Shown here: one piece after another, positions 1 to 11,974 of the stretch
Layout: every line of letters starts with the position of its first letter
Position numbering within the stretch: the first letter of the stretch is position 1
Source of the DNA: Ailurus styani
Taxonomy: Eukaryota > Chordata > Mammalia > Carnivora > Ailuridae
Assembly (NCBI GenBank): GCA_002007465.1
Contig: LNAC01000778.1
Location: 369,673-433,672, forward strand
Direction: 5' to 3'
Length of the DNA: 64,000 nucleotides
Notes under the pieces: model-generated
The model's input: the letters and a program-made list of their open reading frames with translations, nothing else
Told to the model about the DNA's origin: nothing
Database searches by the model: none
Program-made: the position numbers and the translations under genes

Positions 1-520
1 TCTATTTCTCCAGATGTAACCACTGGATTTTGAAAGGGATTACATTAAATCTGTAAATTACTGTGGGTAGTATTTATGTCTTAAGAATATTAATTCTTCC
101 AGTCAATGAACACTGATGTCTTTCCATTTATTTTCCTCTCTAATTTTTTTCATCAGTGTTTTGTTGTTTTCAGAATACATCTTTTATGCCCTTGGTTAAG
201 CTAATTTCTGACTATTTTCTTCTTTTTGATGCTATTATAAGTGGGATTAAAAATTTTTATTTTCGGATTGTTCATTGTTAATGAACTGCATTAATGCATA
301 GAAATGCAGTGATTTTTGTGTGTCATTTTATATCCTGTAACTTTGCTGAATTAGTTTATTCTGTGTGTGTGTGTGTGTGTAATCTTTAGATTTTTGCATA
401 TAAGATCATGTTTGTGAGCAGAGATAATTTTACTTCTTCCTTTCTAATTTAGATGCCTTTTATTCCCTTTTCTTGCCTAATTGTCCTGGCTAGGACTGCC
501 AGTACTATGTTGAACAGAAA
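1..520 (-). mobile_element. L1 ORF2 fragment, antisense
   Basis: The + strand reads as the reverse complement of L1 ORF2. It shows the familiar antisense stretch beginning near a 'ttacattaaatctgtaaatta' type segment, followed by 'attaattcttccagtcaatg', the segment ending 'aactttgctgaatt', and 'ctggctaggactgccagtac'. A (TG)n tract at 362-380 lies inside it. The similarity fades after about 520. Old and heavily mutated, with no open frame. Confidence 0.75.
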
Positions 521-880
521 AAATAGAAAGGTTTTTTTTTGCAGAACTTTTTTACTGCAAAAAAATGGTGCATCTTTATATTTTTTTGTAGTACAGGACA
601 AGGGTATATGTAATGTAAGTATATGACTTTACAAATCCCCATTTTTCTATTTGAATTGTTATTTAAGGAGAAAAAACTTATTTTCAAGTGGAGGGTTTCT
701 TACAAGGCCATTTTGATACCTTTTTTTTGAAGGTAACCCTTGGTTAGATGAGATACTTACACTGAAACTAATGCCTTTAAGTAATATATTACTTGCCTTC
801 TAGGCTATACTCATGTTAAATTCTTTTCTTAGTGTCCTAAGATTATACCTCCAGTAGATTAGATGCGTCCAATTTGTTAA

Positions 881-918
<38 letters not shown>

Positions 919-1130
919 ATTTTATCAGTTACTTTCTAATTGCCAAAATGTTTTACAGCTTGGCATATTTTATCAGCTTGAATTTTATTTTATACTTGCA
1001 GTACTTTGTCTAATCTACTTGTGTTTAATTTTTCAACTTCAGTTAACTAAAAATCAGCTATTTTTATAGCACATTTTGGTCTTTTCACTTGACATATTTC
1101 CTTGATGATTCTTTTTGTACTTAAGATTTA
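521..1130. other. Unassigned AT-rich intron with a (GT)n tract
   Basis: No gene is seen. A dinucleotide (GT)n microsatellite occupies about 884-916. The rest may be a decayed continuation of the L1 to the left, but I cannot align it with confidence. Confidence 0.5.
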
Positions 1131-1139
1131 ATGCTTATG

Positions 1140-1345
1140 CTGAAGTATATATGGGAGAAGTAACTTGATTTCTGAGAGTTGCTTTAAAGTGCTCCAGCAA
1201 AACAAGCAAATGGTGGAGTGGGAGTGTAGACAAAATAAGATTAGTAACATGAAGAGAGTTGTTGAAACTCAGTAATAGGGTAACAGGGGCCCATTTTACC
1301 ATTCTTTCTTTCTTATGAAATTTTTATAATAAAATGTTAAAGAGA
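1140..1345 (+). mobile_element. Probable L1 3' end remnant
   Basis: The stretch 'gttgaaactcagtaatag', then 'cattttaccattctttc' and 'ataataaaatg', resembles the 3' UTR end of old L1M elements in sense orientation. Degenerate; the family call is from memory. Confidence 0.4.
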
Positions 1346-1549
1346 ATACATAAAATTATTGTCCAGAATAATAGTTCTTCAGGCTCGATGTTTTGGAGGC
1401 TAACCTTTCTTTAAAAAACGGTATGGCAAATGGTAGGACATTTCTAGTAATTAACAGTACCTTGATGGTAAGATCATCAAATTTGATAATGCCCCCAATA
1501 AAAATAGGCTTTCATATTTTATATACTCTGTACTTTGGTGAATTCTTCC

Positions 1550-1870
1550 ACTTATTTTTATTTTTATTTTTATCTTTTTAATTTTTTTAATTTTATTTTT
1601 TTATTAAAAAAATTTTTTTTAATTTAAAATTTTCAAACTAGAGAAAAGTGGAAAGAGTAATGAAGTGAATAATACTCTTTTACCTATAATGTAGATTTAC
1701 CAGTTACAAAACTTTGGCTATGTTTCTGTTATCTGTGTACATACCCTTCCTGAATTTCAGTCTGGTTTAACTATAACTATAGATTTTCCTGTTTCTTTCA
1801 TTTTTATTAGTTTTTGCTACACCCGTTTTGAACTCTGATATTATGTACAAAACCCCTTAGGATGTATTCG
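1550..1870 (-). mobile_element. AT-rich tract followed by a probable L1M 3' UTR remnant
   Basis: About 1550-1630 is nearly pure A/T. From about 1635 the sequence 'aaaagtggaaagagtaatg' and 'gatttaccagttacaaaac' resembles the antisense 3' UTR of old L1M elements. No coding potential. Confidence 0.35.
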
Positions 1871-1871
1871 G

Positions 1872-2306
1872 TGTATTGGTTTACTATAGCTGCTATAACA
1901 GATTGCTACAAATTTCATCACCTAACACCAATTTATTCTCTTACATTCTGGAGGTTAGAAGTCTAAAAAAGGTGTTATGGAACTAAAATCAAAGTATTGG
2001 CAGGGTTAGTTCCTTCTGCAGGCTAAGGGAGAGGGTCCATTTCCTTGCCTTTTCCAGTTTCTAGGGGCTCTTCTTATCCCATCGGTCATGACCGTGCATC
2101 CCATCACCTTTTCGTCTTCTTGGTACCCTTCTCACATTGTCATCTTCTGTAGTCACATCTCCCTCTGCCCTCCTCTCATAAGGACATTTGTGATTATACT
2201 GGGCCCACCCAGATTATCCTGGATAATCTCCCCATTTTGAGATCCTTAACTTTTCACATTTGCACAGACCTTTTACCGTGTAAGGTAGCATATTACAAAT
2301 TGTGAA
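1872..2306 (-). mobile_element. MaLR-like solo LTR, antisense
   Basis: The left edge 'tgtattggtttactatagct' matches the reverse complement of the 3' end of MLT1/MST-type ERVL-MaLR LTRs. Further markers are 'ttctggaggttagaagtc', 'ggcagggttagttccttc' and 'ctcataaggacatttgtg', in the expected antisense order. The far end runs directly into an L1. An ancient, non-coding retroviral relic. Confidence 0.65.
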
Positions 2307-2309
2307 GGT

Positions 2310-3990
2310 CAGGATATGGATATCCTTTGGACATTGTTGATGGCAAAGCTCCCTAAATTAATCTGCAGATTCAGTGCAATCTTTCTCAAAATCCCAACTG
2401 GTGTTTTTGCAGAAATTGACAAGATGATCCCAAAATTCATATTGAAAAGCAAGCAACCCAGAATAGCTAAAACAAGTTTGAAAAAGAGTAGTCAAAATAA
2501 ACTTGAAAAAGAACAAAGTTGGGGAAACTTCCTGATTTCAAAACTCACTATAGGGCTACAGTAATGAAGATTGTCTGGTAGTGGCATAAGGATAGACATA
2601 CAAATCAATGGAATACAATTTAGAGTCCAGAAATAAACTCTCACACTCATAGTGAGTTGACTTTTTACAAAGATGTCAAGACAATTCAATGGGGAATGAA
2701 TAGTCTTTTCAACAAATTTGCTGGGACAAGTGGATATCCATATGCAAACAAATGAATTTGCATCTCTTTCTTACACCAAGCAAAAGAAGAACTCAAAATG
2801 TATCATAGACCTAAGTGTAAGAGCTAACCCAAAAACTCCTAGAGGAAAACATAGGAGTAAATTTTTATAACTTTGATTTCTTAGATATGACACCAAGAGA
2901 ATAAGTGACAAAAGAAAAAATAAATTGTACTTCATGAAAATTAAAAACTTTTGTCCTCAAAGGACACTCTTAAGAAAGTGAAGATAAGACACCATCAAGA
3001 AAGTGAAAAGACAGTCCATAGAATGGGAGGTAATGTTTCTAAGTCATGTATTTAACAAGGTACTTGTATGCAGAATATATAAAGAATGCCTACAACTCAA
3101 AAATAAAGACAACCCAACTAAAAAATGGACAAAGGACTCAAATAGATGTTTTTCAAAGGAAGGTACATAAATGGCCAATAAGCACATGAAAAGATGCTCA
3201 ACATTATTAGTCATTAGGGAAATGCAAATCAAAGCCACAACAAAATACCACCTGACACCTACTAAAATGGCGAAAGGAAAAAAGACAATAACAAGTGTTG
3301 GTGAGAATGGGTAGAAATTGGAACTCTCATATCGTGCTGATAGGAATGTAAAATGGTGCAACCACTTTGGAAAATAGTTTGCCAGTTCCTTCAAATGTTA
3401 AACAGAGTTATCATACAACCTATCAATCCTACTCGTAGTACTTAAAAGGAATGAAAACGTAGTCTACACAAAAACTTACACATAAATATTCATAGCAACA
3501 TTAATATAGCTCAGAGTTGGAAACAACCTAAATATACTTCAACTGATGAGAAGATAAATAAACGTACCACATCTATACATATTATTTGGCATATATTTGG
3601 AGTATTATTTGGCAATAAAAAGGGATGAGGTGTTGATACATGGTGCATCAGTGATTAACTTTGAAAACATGCTAAGTGAAAGAAGCCAATCACAAAAGAC
3701 CAAATTGTGTTGTTCTGTTGATATTAAATATCCAGAGTAGGTAAATTCATAGAGACAGAAAGTAAATTAATGGTTGCCTGAGACTGGGGCAGAGTGGGTT
3801 GGGCAGGGAGAAATAGAAATAGGAAGTGACCTTTCATAGGACTAGTTTCTTTTTGAGAATAGAGTTTTCTTTTAGAAGTGGTAGCGATATTATCGTGATG
3901 GTTTTACAGCTCCATGAATACTTTGTGTGTGTGTGTGGCGCACACTTTAAATGGGTGGTATATCTCAAATGTATCTCAAAACATTTAAAA
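2310..3990 (+). mobile_element. Old L1 ORF2 C-terminal part and 3' UTR, sense
   Basis: The sense strand carries typical L1 ORF2 motifs in order: 'caatctttctcaaaatccca', 'ggctacagtaatgaagat', 'gtggatatccatatgcaaac', 'aatggccaataagcacatga', 'cattagggaaatgcaaatca' and 'aataccacctgacacctact'. A 3' UTR with 'aaattcatagagacagaaag' follows. Frames are broken by many stops and indels. About 1.7 kb survives. Confidence 0.85.
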
Positions 3991-4382
3991 ATGCCTAAGA
4001 GGTTATTTCATAAAAACATCTGAAAAGTGCACCATCATTATACTTAGAAGAAGCGTTAGGATAATTTGCTTTTGAATTTTCTTTATCTTTTATAACGAGT
4101 AACAACATGTATACATAATAAATATGATATGACCAGGGTTTCATGTATCATCTAGCTACTCAGAATTTCCTAGAACTATTGGAGGACTAATTCAGGACTT
4201 TTGCAGTTAGAAATATTCCACTCATTCCACTCCACACTCGTATTATGCTTGCTAGAGCTGTACAAGATCATAGTTTATTTAATCTCTTTGAAAGTTTAAC
4301 TAAAATGTGATTCTTTCATAAAGATTCTATATAGTATAATTTGTATTTGTTTATATTATTATATGTATATGTATTATGTGTT

Positions 4383-4423
<41 letters not shown>

Positions 4424-4918
4424 CCAATATATTTGAGGTTAAAATTTTGAATAGTACCTTCAGGAATATTCTAGTACTTAGTATCTTTCATTATACAATT
4501 GGTTTGTTATATATAATTCTTGCATTTTTTTTTTGTAATATAGAGCACACAGACAAGAAATGCTAATGGTGGAATTGACATCATGATCTTAATTTTATTA
4601 GCAAAATATCTGATTCCTGTGCTTTAAGCTCAAATAGTTTTTTTTGTTCCACTTTCCTAACTCCTCTTTACAAGCATAATTCATTCATTGTGAAAATTGT
4701 ATTTAGTAGCTCAGGAGCTCTTTAGCTAAGAGAATACGGAACTTGCTAGTAATGGGCCAGTGAATGTTATATAGATTAAATGGCTCATCTGGTGCTGCTG
4801 TGCATGTGGAACCTTCATTGACTTTGATTCTCAATTAACTCATTTGGTCTATAGCCTCAGGCCTAAACTGGGGGTTGATTAAAATTGGGGGGAAAAATGA
4901 CTACATCACAGAGAGGAT
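3991..4918. other. Unassigned intron with a (TG)n microsatellite
   Basis: No gene or confident repeat family is seen. A pure (TG)n tract of about 36 bases sits at 4386-4421. Confidence 0.5.
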
Positions 4919-5380
4919 GTATTAGTTTCATCAGGCTACTCTAACAAATTACAAACTGAGTGGTTTAAGACAACAGAAACTTATTCTCTCTTGGTTCTTG
5001 GGCTGAAAGTCTGAAATCAAGGTAGTGGTAGGGTGGTGCTGTCTCTGAAGGCTCTAGGGGAAGAATCTTTCCTTGCCTCTTGTAGCTTTTGGTGGTTGCT
5101 GGAAATCTTGTGTTTCTTGGTTTATAAACACGTCATTCCAGTCTCTGCCTCTGTCTTCACATGGCCTTCTAACCTGTGGGTCTCTATGTTTTTACATGAC
5201 ATTTTCCCTCATTTTATAAGAACTGCAGTCACTAGATTAGGCCCATCTTAATCCAGTATGACCTAATTTTAACTTGGTTACATCTGCAAAGAACCTTTTT
5301 CCAAATAAGGTCAAATTTATAGGTACTAGGGGCAAAGGCTTTACTATATCATTTTACAGGACACAATTCAATCCATAATA
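4919..5380 (-). mobile_element. MaLR-like solo LTR, antisense
   Basis: It opens 'tgtattagtttcatcaggct' and closes 'acacaattcaatccataata', the antisense ends of a MaLR-type LTR. Internal markers include 'gtttaagacaacagaaact', 'ttcacatggccttctaacct' and 'ccaaataaggtcaaattta'. About 460 bp, nearly full length, no internal retroviral sequence. Confidence 0.75.
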
Positions 5381-6084
5381 GAAGAGTATGTTTTAAGATA
5401 TATTTAACTATCAAGTTGTGAAATAATTTGTTAGTGTAATGGTTTCAGAGAGAATTAACATGAAGTGAATTAGGAGCAATGAGGAATTATCAAGCTTGGG
5501 CCATTGTCAGCTTTGATGTATAATCCTCCTCTCTTGAATTCCCTGTTACTTTGGACCCCTCCACTATTCTCCTTTCCTCCCTACCTTCCGCCCCTCACTT
5601 GGACTCCAGTGTGGTCTACGTACACATAACCTTGCTTTTGGAGAGAGGTTTTAAGGTGTTTGTGGTCAGAAAGGATGAAGTTACTCTAAGATGAGAGAAA
5701 TTACCTTTTGTGGCCAGGCTTCTCAGGTAGGCCCTTCACTGCCTCAGTACAAAACTCAAAACCCACGTAGCAAGTGGTAGAGATCACTGGGATATTTTTC
5801 TGAGTCTGTGACCACTGTCAGATTCTGTAGGTACTTCAGCTTTACCCAGCACTCCAGTTCCTAACTGAAGCTCTCCTTATCTGTCAGTCAGGGTTCCTAG
5901 TTGAGGCCAGGTGTTTAACTTGGACTAGTTAAGCAGAAAGGGATAATGAGATTTTAGGGAGTGTATGAGGAGAACAAAGCTTTATGGGGCCAAAGAATCA
6001 AACTTTGATGTTGAACCTCCAGACAGTTGAAATATTCAGTCACCCTTATGGGACTGTTCTGTTAATCCTATTTGTGTCATTTCC
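5381..6084. other. Unassigned intron
   Basis: No gene is seen. A pyrimidine-rich patch lies at about 5525-5600. The piece 'tcagtcagggttcctagttg' at about 5883 faintly recalls the edge of an MLT2-type LTR, but too little follows to call it. Confidence 0.4.
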
Positions 6085-6464
6085 CAAATCCTGTCTTCAG
6101 AGCTTAAGAGTTGTGAAATTGGGTAAGATAATTAACTGCTCTGTGTATCAGTTTTGTTGTCTTTATTTATTTATTTTTAAAGATTTTATTTATTTATTTG
6201 ACACAGAGAGAGAGAGATCATAAGTAGGCAGAGAGGCAGGCAGAGAGACAGGGAGAGGAGGAAGCAGGCTCCCTGCTGAGCAGAGAGACCGATGCGGGCC
6301 TCGATCCCAGGACGCTGAGATCATGACCTGAGCCGAAAGCAGAGGCTTTAACCCACTGAGCCCCCCAGGCACCCAGTTTTGTTGCCTTTAAAGTGGAATA
6401 GATAACTAAAGAGTTGTTGTATTAAATGATTAATATACAGGTTCTTTAAACATTGGACACATAG
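6085..6464 (-). repeat. MIR, antisense, split by a Can-SINE
   Basis: 'ttgggtaagataattaactg' with 'ctctgtgtatcagttttgtt' on the left, and 'taaatgattaatatacaggt' with 'cattggacacatagtg' on the right, match the reverse complement of MIR. A younger Can-SINE (6166-6373) interrupts it inside the 'cagttttgttg' segment. Confidence 0.6.
6166..6373 (-). mobile_element. Can-SINE, antisense
   Basis: A full-length antisense carnivore SINE: T-rich tail 'aaagattttatttatttat', AG-rich body, then the reversed tRNA-derived head ending 'cactgagccccccaggcacc'. The target-site duplication 'cagttttgttgtcttta' (6149-6165) / 'cagttttgttgccttta' (6374-6390) differs at one of 17 bases, so it is fairly young. Confidence 0.95.
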
Positions 6465-6866
6465 TGTATTAATTTTCTAGGGTTGCCATAGCAAAGTACC
6501 ACAAACTGGGTGGAATCTGTTCTCACAGTTCTCAAGATATCTGTAAGGTTGTTTTCTTGTAAAGGAAGAATCTGTTCAGTGCCTCTCCTCTACTTTTGGC
6601 GGTTTGCTGGCAATCTTTGGAGTTCCTTGGCTTATAGAAGCATTGCCCCAGTCTCTCCCTTCATCCTCACATGGCTTTCTCCCTGTGTGGGTAACTACTT
6701 CCAATTTTCCCCTTTTTATAAGGACATAAGTCACATTGGGTTAGAGGCTTCATTTTAACTAATTACATCTGAAACTTCCATATTTCTCAATAAGGTCACA
6801 TTCTGAGGTACTGGGAGTTAAGACTTCAACATATGAATTTTGGGGGACACATTTCAACCCATAACA
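6465..6866 (-). mobile_element. MaLR-like solo LTR, antisense
   Basis: It starts 'tgtattaattttctagggtt' and ends 'atttcaacccataaca'. Between are 'gtaccacaaactgggtgg', 'tggcggtttgctggcaatct' and 'tcacattctgaggtactggg'. An internal piece after 'aaactgggtgg' is missing. No internal retroviral genes adjoin it. Confidence 0.8.
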
Positions 6867-8040
6867 AACACATAGTAAGTGTTATATGAATGTTAATTAT
6901 TGCTGTTATTCTGATAACATAGTTCTATTATAACTAATCTTTTTTCTTCAGTGTGCTGCATTTGTATGGATTAGAGAGTAAATATTCTTAGAGTTAATTT
7001 TGTGGATCTTAGTTTACAACCTTCATGTTGTTTCTTCACAGTAAGGACTCCTCATAGTATGGGTATATGATTGTTCTATAGCTTATGATATTTCTTGTGT
7101 TTTTTAGGAAAATTTAGATACAGAATAGAAATTAATATGGCGAGAGGTTGTTACATCTCATAGATGGAACAGAGGAGAGATTGATTCTGTGATCGTAGAT
7201 TTTTACCTAATAGGTACTGTTCATACAAGAGTAAGATATATGACTCTGTATCTTCCTCATTTTTTTTCTTCTTGCTTCTTGGTGCTTTATACTATATAAA
7301 CAAGATCCTTTATTGACCAGATTTTTAAAGGGGGAAACAAAGGACTTCTGTCAGTGGATTTATTTGGATTTTGTTTCTTTTAAGCATTTATCTAAGCCAG
7401 TTTGGTCTAATTACTGTGTTTTCTTAAGTGTGTTCCATGAGTGCTCGTTCTGCTAGATTTCCTGCAATTTGAGGAAGAAAAACGGGATAAAGAGATTGGG
7501 GAAATATATATTATGTGCCTCTTTTGGATGTTTCTGCTGCCGATTCATGGTTCTGAGGAGTACTACATAGTAAAGAAACCTGCTTTATTTTGTGTTTCAC
7601 CTGGCATTTCCTAAGTTTGTGTATCACAGCACCTATTAGTACAGTGCAGAGTTAAGTATTTACTAAACATTTAATTTTTTTTGAGTGCTAGGACCTGAGA
7701 AAAGCAGTCCCTCTAGTATCCAAAATTAGGAATTATATAATTGTTTTTAGGCATCTGAGAATAAAATCTTTTAATGTATAAGCAGATTGTTAAAACTTTT
7801 GGTTAGGGGAACTTCCTAGATTATAGTCAAGTTTTCTAGTTTGCCAACAAAACTGTATTGTAAACATTTTTGAAGGTAGAATCGGTGTCTGTTGTCTACA
7901 TATAGACAGTACCTAGCACATAGGAGGAATTTAAATAGCTGAAAGAGAAAAAGTCCTACAGATCCTTCTTAATATCTTTCATAAGTAAGATGAAGAGGGA
8001 AAATGATTTTTTTGTTGAATAAGCTCTGTAGTTCTGTTTG
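6867..8040. other. Mostly unassigned intron
   Basis: No gene is seen. About 7860-7950 ('gacagtacctagcacatagg') looks like the 3' end of an L2 in sense orientation but is short. The rest shows no recognisable repeat. Confidence 0.4.
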
Positions 8041-8049
8041 ATACATTTC

Positions 8050-8360
8050 TGTTGCAGTCTTTCCTTAATTAAAAAAACAGCTTTATTGAGGTGTAATTGA
8101 TAGACAATAACCTGAACATGTTTGAATTGTACAATTCAATAAATTCTGACATGTTTATATGCTGAGAAACCACAACACCATCAAGATAACATATTCCTCA
8201 CCTCTAAAAGTTTCCATGTCAGGACTCCCTCCTCCCCTCCCTGCAATTCCCTCCCAACTCCAGGGAACCACTGACCTCCATTCTAGCTTGCACTTTCTAA
8301 AATTTTATATATAGAATCTTATAACATGTGCTCCTTTTTGTCTGGCTTCTTTCACACAGC
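8050..8360 (-). mobile_element. Old L1 3' region, antisense
   Basis: 'tttattgaggtgtaattgat', 'ttgaattgtacaattcaata' and 'gtctggcttctttcacacag' are hallmarks of the antisense 3' part of mammalian L1M elements. Confidence 0.65.
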
Positions 8361-9800
8361 ATGAATATTTGAGTTGTCTATATTGTTTTGGTGTAAAGTC
8401 ATCAGATTCCTTTTGTAACCTTTTATTATCTTTAGTTTCTTTAGTGATGTCATCTCTTTCAGTCCTGATATTGATAATGTGTGTTCTTTTTTTTTTCTTA
8501 CTCATTTTAGCTAGAGGTTTCAGTCTTATCTTCTAAAACAATCTGCTTTTGGTTTCCTTGATACTCTCTGTAGTTTTAGATTTCTGCTTTATTCTTCATT
8601 ATTTCATTTATTCTGCTTTGGTTTTTGTTTCTTTGGTTTTTTTTCAGTTTTTTTTTTTAAGGTGGATATGGAGATTATCTATTTGAAAACTTTCTAATAC
8701 AGGTCTTCGGTGTTCTAAATTTCCATTTAAGTATTGCTGTGGCTATATCCTGGAAACTTTGCTGTGTTGGTGTTTTCATTTTTATTTAATGTAAAATGTT
8801 TTCTTTTTAAAATTTCCTCTTTCATTATGGGGATTTTTAAACAGATGTTACTTTGTTTTGAATATTTAGAATTTTTTAAGGAAGGTGTCTTGTTTTGAAT
8901 ATTTAGAATTTGAATATTTTGAATTTTCTAGGGATCTTTAAGTTGTTGACTTGTAACCCATTCTGTTCAAAAAACATAAGCTATATGAACTGAGTCCTTT
9001 TAAATTTATTGAAACTTGATTTAGGCCCAGAATGTTGTCTTATTTGGTAAATAATCTTTTTACACTTGAAAAGAATGTGCCTTCTGATGTCATGCGGAAT
9101 GTTCTATAAATATCAATTGGGTCAAGTTTGTTGATAGTCTTGTTCAGGCCTTTCAGTGCTTAGATTTATCTTCTTGTTCTGTCCATTCTTAAAGGAGAAG
9201 TTTTGATCTCTCACTGTATTTTCCAACTTGATCATTTCTCCTTGCAGTTCTATTATTTTCTTCACTGAATTCTGAATCTTCTATTACATGCATAAATGTT
9301 TAGGAATATGGTGATTTTGACAATTTGACCCTTTTATTATCATGAAATGACATCTCCTTCTTACTATTCTTTACTTTGAAATCTACTTTAAAAAATATTA
9401 ACGTAATCAATGTAAGTGTTTTTTATTAGTATTAGTTTTATATATCTTTTTCTGTCATTTTACTTTGAATTTATTTGTGTCTTCGTGTTTTAAGTGGGTT
9501 TTTTGGGAGGCTGTGTATAGTTTGCTCCTTTTTCTTGAATGGGTTTTATAATCTCTACATTATAATTGGGATGTTTATGCAGCTTAGATTTCATTTCATT
9601 TTTGGTATGATTGGGTGTAATGCGCCCATCTTGCTAATTGTTTTCTGTTTTGTATCATCTGTTTTCTATCATTTTTGTTTATGTATCATCTGTTCATTGC
9701 CTCCCTTTTTTTCTGCTTGCTTTTGGAATATTTTTTATGAGACATTTTATCTCATTTGTTGTCTTATTATTATATAATCTCTTTGGGTTATTTTGTAGTA
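8361..9800 (-). mobile_element. Old L1 ORF2 fragment, antisense
   Basis: It reads as reversed L1 ORF2: 'cttgaaaagaatgtgccttc', 'tgttctataaatatcaattg', 'ggtcaagtttgttgatagtc' and 'ctccttgcagttctattatt' occur in the expected order. A 22-bp segment is duplicated locally at about 8853 and 8889. The open frame at 9475-9777 is a by-product of this L1. Confidence 0.75.
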
Positions 9801-10745
9801 AACATCTTTAGATTATCAAAGTTTCTTTCCTTGTATTCTAAGAAGAAAGTCCCCTTGATTATGATGTATTATTCTAGATTTTATTTGCTCATATTTTGTT
9901 GAGGATTTTTGCATCTGTGCTTTTGAGGCAGATTGTTCTAGTTTTATTATTTTAAAAACGTCTTTGGCTTTTGTATCAGGGTAATTAGATTTGCTAATAT
10001 TTTGAGAATTTTTATATCTGCTCTTAAGGAAAGGGTGCTGTGCTGTTTGTGGTGGTTTTTTTTTTTTTTTTTTTTTTGGTCTAATTGTGGGAAGTGTTCT
10101 GTCATTGTGTAGAGTTGGATTCTTTTTTTCAATGATACTGAAACCACCTAGGCTTACAGATTTCTAATTTAGAATGTTTTGAGCTGCCGATTCAGTTTTT
10201 AAAATAGAGATCTATTCAGATCATCTTGTATGAGTTCTTATAGTTTCATTTAAGTTGTAGAGCTATTCATAGTATTCCACTGTCCTTTGAATGCTGTGAA
10301 GTCTGTAGTGGGTGGGATCTTCTTTTTCGCTCCTGTTTTTGGTAATTTGTTCTACTTTATTTTTTGTTGGTCTCACTAGGGCTTTGTTAATTTTATTGAA
10401 GAATTAACTTTTGGTTTGATTGATTTTCTATTATTTTTGTTTTCAATTTCATTGACTTCTTCTTGTTTATTCCGTTCTCCTTGTTTTGTGTTTATTTTCC
10501 TTTTTTCCCCTAGTTTCTTGTGGCAGCAGCTTGCAGTATTGATTTGAGACCTTTTTTTTCTAATTACACATTTAAAAAACCCCACACATTTAGTGTTATT
10601 AAATTACCTCTAACTGCTGCCTTAGTTGAATCCCAAAGATTTTGTTGTGTATTTTCATTTTCATTCAGTTTAGTATTTTTTGAAAAAATTTCCTCTGAGA
10701 TCGTTTTTGAGCCATTGATCGATCATTTAGAAATGTGTTGTTTTG
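9801..10745 (-). mobile_element. Second old L1 ORF2 fragment, antisense (left part)
   Basis: 'catattttgttgaggatttt' and 'ttggcttttgtatcagggta' come from a region of ORF2 that should precede the unit to the left, so a new fragment starts here. It continues through 'attttcattcagtttagta' to the target site of a SINE at 10746. A T22 run is at about 10056-10077. Confidence 0.7.
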
Positions 10746-10930
10746 GGCGCCTGGGTGGCTCAGTGGGTTAAAGCCTCTGCCTTTGGCTCAGGTCATGATC
10801 TCAGGGTCCTGGGATCGAGGCCCGCATCGGGCTCTCTGCTCCGCAGGGAGCCTGCTTTCTCTCTCTGCTTGCCTCTCTGTCTACTTGAAATCTCTCCGTC
10901 AAATAAATAAAATCTTTCAAAAAAAAAAAA
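10746..10930 (+). mobile_element. Can-SINE, sense, young type
   Basis: Head 'ggcgcctgggtggctcagtg', CT-rich body and A-rich tail are all present. The 17-base flanks 'agaaatgtgttgttttg' at 10729-10745 and 10931-10947 are identical, showing recent insertion. It sits immediately before an older SINE that used the same target sequence. Confidence 0.95.
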
Positions 10931-10947
10931 AGAAATGTGTTGTTTTG

Positions 10948-11047
10948 AGGTGCCTGGCTGGCTGGGTAGCGCATGCGACTCTTGATCTCAAAGTTGTGAG
11001 TTTGAGCCCCATGTTGGGTATGGAGATTACTTAAAAAGAAAAATCTT
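10948..11047 (+). mobile_element. Older short SINE (tRNA-derived head and short tail), sense
   Basis: 'aggtgcctggctggctgggt', 'gcgactcttgatctcaaagt' and 'gagccccatgttgggtatgg' followed by 'agattacttaaaa' define the short carnivore SINE type without a CT body. The right flank 'agaaatggttt' is a third, decayed copy of the target sequence. Confidence 0.85.
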
Positions 11048-11345
11048 TAGAAATGGTTTAATTTCCAAATGTTTGGAAAATTGAGTTATTTTTCTATTCT
11101 TAGTTTGATACTATTATGATCAAAGAACATATTTTGTATGATTCCAGTAATTTTAAACTTAAAATGTTTGTGTTACGATCCAGAACATACTCTGTTTTGC
11201 TTAATGTTCTTTGTGTAGTTGAATAGAATATGTATTCTGTTTTTGTTGGGTGGAGTGCTCTGTAGATGTCAATTAGATACCTTTGGTTTTTGGTGGTGGT
11301 AATTTTTTAATATCCTTGCTGATTTTATCTAATGCTTCTCCCCTT
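11048..11345 (-). mobile_element. Second L1 ORF2 fragment, antisense (right part)
   Basis: 'ttaatttccaaatgtttgga', 'atatgtattctgtttttgtt' and 'tagatgtcaattagatacct' continue the antisense L1 interrupted by the two SINEs at 10746-11047. It ends near 'tattgagagagatat'. Confidence 0.75.
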
Positions 11346-11974
11346 ATTGAGAGAGATATATTGACACTTCCGCTCAGGTAGTGTGGAAGGTAGGCACTGA
11401 CTAAAACACCTGACATATCTTCCTGGAGATCGACAAAGGAGGTTTGTAGAAATCCATGGTTTTGAAAGTTGAGCCGGGGAGAGGGGTGGAGGGGGGAAAA
11501 ACTGTGCCCAGAGGAAAGATAAAAAAGACTGTCTTTTTTTTTTTGCCCTGGACGATTTTTTGTGCTAGCTGAAACAGTAAGATTTAGGAAAGAAATACTA
11601 ATCCTTTTTTTTTTTAATAGTAAGGGTTTTTTTTTCCCATCTTGCAAACAGAGCCAGGAGGGAAAAAAAAGTAAAGCTTTTGGTGCTAAAATTTCATGAA
11701 GCTTTGAGGAACAAGAGAGATCAGCATACCCTGAGAACTGCTTTGGACTTGAAATATGAGGATTCAACCAAGAGTTCATTTAAGCCTGAAGTTATTCTGT
11801 GCATTGTAGAAGCAGTAAGATCAATTAAGGCTTGGTTAGAAAAGTACAGATTTTACCTTTATTATTTTTGTTTTTTTGTAATACGGAACTCTTTGAGTAT
11901 CTGGTATTTAGGGCCCTTCACCCTTCCTCCATGGGGGGAAAAAAGGGAATAAATAACACCCTGTTTATAAAAAT
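11346..11974. other. Unassigned 0.6-kb block between an L1 and a MIR
   Basis: The block has G-rich patches (about 11475-11500), T-runs, and a + strand segment at 11680-11860 that stays open for about 60 codons with a plausible amino-acid mix. The opposite strand is open for 168 codons (11273-11779), partly in L1 sequence. No homologue is recognised. It may be a decayed retrocopy or chance. Confidence 0.3.

Noticed and set aside
11273..11779. Longest open frame (168 codons, minus strand)
   Set aside because: About 70 bp lie in L1 sequence and several stretches are low complexity (K/P/F runs from A/T homopolymers). No domain, splice sites or promoter support it as a gene.
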